Source of the DNA: an uncultured Bacteroidaceae bacterium | Lineage (GTDB): Bacteria; Bacteroidota; Bacteroidia; Bacteroidales; Bacteroidaceae | Direction: 5' to 3' | NCBI GenBank assembly: GCA_934364765.1 | Contig: CAKRMO010000030.1 | Coordinates: 1-9,054 of the forward strand | DNA length: 9,054 bases | Translations under genes and position numbers: made by a program | The notes under the pieces: generated by a model | Told to the model about the DNA's origin: nothing | The model's database searches: none | The model's input: the letters and a program-made list of their open reading frames with translations, nothing else | Shown here: positions 6,921 to 9,054 of the stretch, one piece after another | Layout of the letters: every line of letters starts with the position of its first letter | Numbering within the stretch: the stretch's first letter is position 1

Positions 6921-8918
6921 ATGAAAACAAACTTAATGACTGCAATGCTCGCCTCGGCCGCCATGCTTTTCGGCGCAACGGCACAGGCGGGAAACTTTGT
7001 GGCTAAATCGCCTTCGGGAAAACTGACCCTCACCGTGAACTCCGGCAACAGGCTCACGTGGAAAGTGGACCTGAACGGACGCGAAATAATCAAGCCCTCC
7101 GAGCTTGCCGTTGCGCTGACCGACGGAAGCGTATGGGGGCCGGGAGCATCGGGCGGAAAGGCGCAGAAGGTGAGCCGGAAAATTGTCACGCCGCACTACA
7201 CGAAATCAGAGGTTGAAGACGTTTACACCAAGCTTTCGCTCAAGGGGAGCCAGTACACCGTGGAGTTCCGCGTGTATGACGACGCCGTGGCCTACCGCTT
7301 TCGCGGAGCGAGAAAAGACTCTGTGAACGTAAAGAGCGAGACTGTGGAGTATAACTTTACAGGCGACCCCAAAACGTGGACGCCCTGGGTTAACGAGGAG
7401 GCGCAGGGCGAGCGTTATTCATGCTCGTTCGAGTCATACTACAACGAGACCAAGATTTCCCAGATGCCCTCCACGAGGCTCAGCATACTGCCGCTGCTTG
7501 CCGACATGGGCAACGGGGTGAAGGTGGCGGTTACCGACGTGGGCGACCTTGACTATCCGGGAATGTACGTGCATTCCAATTTCAAGGATGGCAACGGTCT
7601 CAAAGGCGACTTCGCAGGCTATCCCGACCTGAAGAACTCCGACCTCAACGGCAAGGGATATGCCAATTTCGTGAAGCTGTTCCGCAAGGACTACATAGCG
7701 CGCGTGGGCGGCACACAGCCTTTGACGTGGAAGGTTGCCATTATAACCGAGAACGACGCGCAGCTTGCCGACTGCGACATTGTGCGCAAGCTTTGCGACG
7801 GCACGGCGAAGGGCGACTTTTCGTGGGTGAAGACCGGAAAGGTGGCTTGGGACTGGTGGAACGCGCTCAATGTGGCGGGGGTTGACTTTGCCTCGGGAAT
7901 GAACACGCCCACCTACAAGCACTACATTGACTTTGCGGCGGCAAACAAGCTGGAGTACATCATCATAGACGACGGCTGGGACAGCCCCAACGTGCTTCAG
8001 TACAAGCCTGAATGCAACATTCCCGAAATAGTGAGCTACGGCAGGCAGAAGGGCGTTGAGGTTATCATCTGGCTCAAGTGGAAAGACTGCATGAAGTATA
8101 TGGACCGTGCCTTCCCCCTCTACAAGAGCTGGGGCGTGAAGGGACTGAAGATTGACTTCATCAACGCCAACGACCAGTTCGTGATGTCCTCGCTGCGCAA
8201 GATTACGCAGACTGCCGCCGACAACCACCTTACGGTTGACTATCACGGAATGCAGCTCAAGGGCTTGCAGGTTACGTATCCCAACATCGTGAGCTGCGAG
8301 GGCGTGCGCGGCTTGGAGCAGTGCAAGTGGCAGAGCGGCGAAAAAGGCACATTGGGGGGCGACATGCCGGGCTATGATGTGATGATACCCTACATACGCC
8401 AGATTATCTCCCCGATGGACTATACCCCGGGGGCGATGATTAACGCAACACGCGCAGACTACCGCCCGATAAACGACCGCCCGATGAGCCAGGGCACGAG
8501 GGTTCACCAAATGGCAATGTACACCATTTTCTATTCCCCGCTCCAGATGCTTTCCGACGCTCCTTCCAACTATACGAGAGAGCAGGAGTGCACGGACTTC
8601 ATAGCCAAGGTGCCCACCGTTTTCGATGAGACAAAGGTTGTGGCAGGCGAGGTTGGGAAATACATAGTTACCGCACGCCGCAAGGGCACAACGTGGTATG
8701 TGGGCGCAATGACAAGCTGGGACGGGCGCGACATAGAGATTCCGCTTTCGTTCCTCGGCGAGGGCAGCTACAAGGCTGACATATTTGCCGACGGCTTCAA
8801 CGCCGGGCGCAATGCCGAGGACTACAAGCATTCAACGCAGGACGTGAACAAGTCGCAGACGCTCAAAGTGTCGATGAAGAGCGGCGGCGGCTGGACTGCA
8901 AGGTTCGACAAACTTTGA
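6921..8918 (+). CDS. GH97 glycoside hydrolase, retaining branch (putative alpha-galactosidase), copy 2
   Basis: Also 665 aa, beginning 23 nt after copy 1, with an A-rich leader, no own promoter box and no terminator between them; the two should be co-transcribed. The signal peptide covers residues 1-23 with likely cleavage after AQA. It aligns with copy 1 end to end without a gap, about 371 of 665 residues identical by hand count. The presumed nucleophile Asp412 (in GVKGLKIDF), the candidates Glu460 and Glu466, and the blocks PMDYTPGAM and PMSQGTRVHQMAMY are all kept. It has DDGW at 350-353, the paired-Asp form that in related galactosidase clans contacts the sugar. The stretch 352-370 is almost unrelated to copy 1. 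It is likely an alpha-galactosidase or close alpha-glycosidase acting in the periplasm, with a substrate different from copy 1. Alpha-glucosidase activity cannot be excluded. Confidence 0.93.
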   Translation: MKTNLMTAMLASAAMLFGATAQAGNFVAKSPSGKLTLTVNSGNRLTWKVDLNGREIIKPSELAVALTDGSVWGPGASGGKAQKVSRKIVTPHYTKSEVEDVYTKLSLKGSQYTVEFRVYDDAVAYRFRGARKDSVNVKSETVEYNFTGDPKTWTPWVNEEAQGERYSCSFESYYNETKISQMPSTRLSILPLLADMGNGVKVAVTDVGDLDYPGMYVHSNFKDGNGLKGDFAGYPDLKNSDLNGKGYANFVKLFRKDYIARVGGTQPLTWKVAIITENDAQLADCDIVRKLCDGTAKGDFSWVKTGKVAWDWWNALNVAGVDFASGMNTPTYKHYIDFAAANKLEYIIIDDGWDSPNVLQYKPECNIPEIVSYGRQKGVEVIIWLKWKDCMKYMDRAFPLYKSWGVKGLKIDFINANDQFVMSSLRKITQTAADNHLTVDYHGMQLKGLQVTYPNIVSCEGVRGLEQCKWQSGEKGTLGGDMPGYDVMIPYIRQIISPMDYTPGAMINATRADYRPINDRPMSQGTRVHQMAMYTIFYSPLQMLSDAPSNYTREQECTDFIAKVPTVFDETKVVAGEVGKYIVTARRKGTTWYVGAMTSWDGRDIEIPLSFLGEGSYKADIFADGFNAGRNAEDYKHSTQDVNKSQTLKVSMKSGGGWTARFDKL

Positions 8919-8946
8919 TTTCTTAAGTTTTTTCATAATGACTTTG

Positions 8947-8980
8947 GGCGCGGGGGCTTCGGCTTCCGCGCCATATTTTT
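8947..8980 (+). terminator. Rho-independent terminator of the GH97 operon
   Basis: The GC-rich stem pairs 8947-8957 with 8962-8972 (11 bp including two G-U) around a TTCG tetraloop (8958-8961), a very stable loop. It is followed by TATTTTT (8974-8980). It starts 28 nt after the stop of GH97 copy 2. The minus strand lacks a T-run after the stem, so it works for the plus strand. The remaining bases to the window end (8981-9054) show no gene I can support. Confidence 0.9.
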
Positions 8981-9054
8981 GCAGGTTGTTTGCGCCGCAG
9001 GCGGGCGGCGGAAAAACAGGCACACGCCGGCACAGATGCGCGGCGGTATTCATA

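Noticed and set aside
8832..9053. 73-codon minus-strand frame at the right edge.
   Set aside because: It reads through the strong plus-strand terminator stem and into GH97 copy 2 antisense. The sequence is Pro/Ala/Arg rich without any recognisable feature.

Overview
The window looks like chromosomal DNA of a Bacteroidota bacterium, most likely a gut-type member of Bacteroidales with fairly high GC. The evidence is a pair of GH97 glycosidases of Bacteroidetes type, a single-chain class I fumarase, weak or absent Shine-Dalgarno sequences, A/T-rich leaders before start codons, and several TAnnTTTG (-7) promoter boxes of the Bacteroidetes sigma factor type. The genus cannot be named from this sequence alone.

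Layout, left to right. (1) A class I [4Fe-4S] fumarate hydratase gene on the minus strand ends in a strong 14-bp hairpin terminator near the left edge. It starts from a well-formed promoter (TTTG, 20 nt, TAAATTTG). (2) Divergent from it, on the plus strand, is a secreted NodB-type polysaccharide deacetylase-like protein whose first catalytic motif is degenerate. (3) Convergent with that gene, with no base between the two stop codons, is a minus-strand pair: a membrane-anchored family 2 glycosyltransferase followed by radC, joined by a 4-nt ATGA overlap. (4) A 411-nt divergent intergenic region holds a 21-nt perfect palindrome, repeated GGTTTT(CC) motifs and two TAAATTTG boxes. (5) Two tandem plus-strand GH97 genes, 23 nt apart and both 665 aa, form an operon that closes with a UUCG-capped terminator.

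How the genes work together. The fumarase is central carbon metabolism (TCA cycle or fumarate respiration) and has no evident link to its neighbours. The two GH97 proteins both carry a Sec signal peptide and the Asp that marks the retaining GH97 branch. They probably hydrolyse alpha-galactosides or related alpha-glycosides in the periplasm. They are old paralogs (about 56% identity by hand count, no gaps) whose difference is concentrated around one presumed active-site loop, which suggests different substrates. No SusC/SusD pair, regulator gene or other glycosidase is visible in the window, so any wider polysaccharide utilisation locus would have to lie to the right.

I see no RNA gene, CRISPR array, insertion sequence, phage gene or clearly new system. 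Most of the window is ordinary. The parts worth a second look are the GH97 pair, its regulatory region and the atypical deacetylase.
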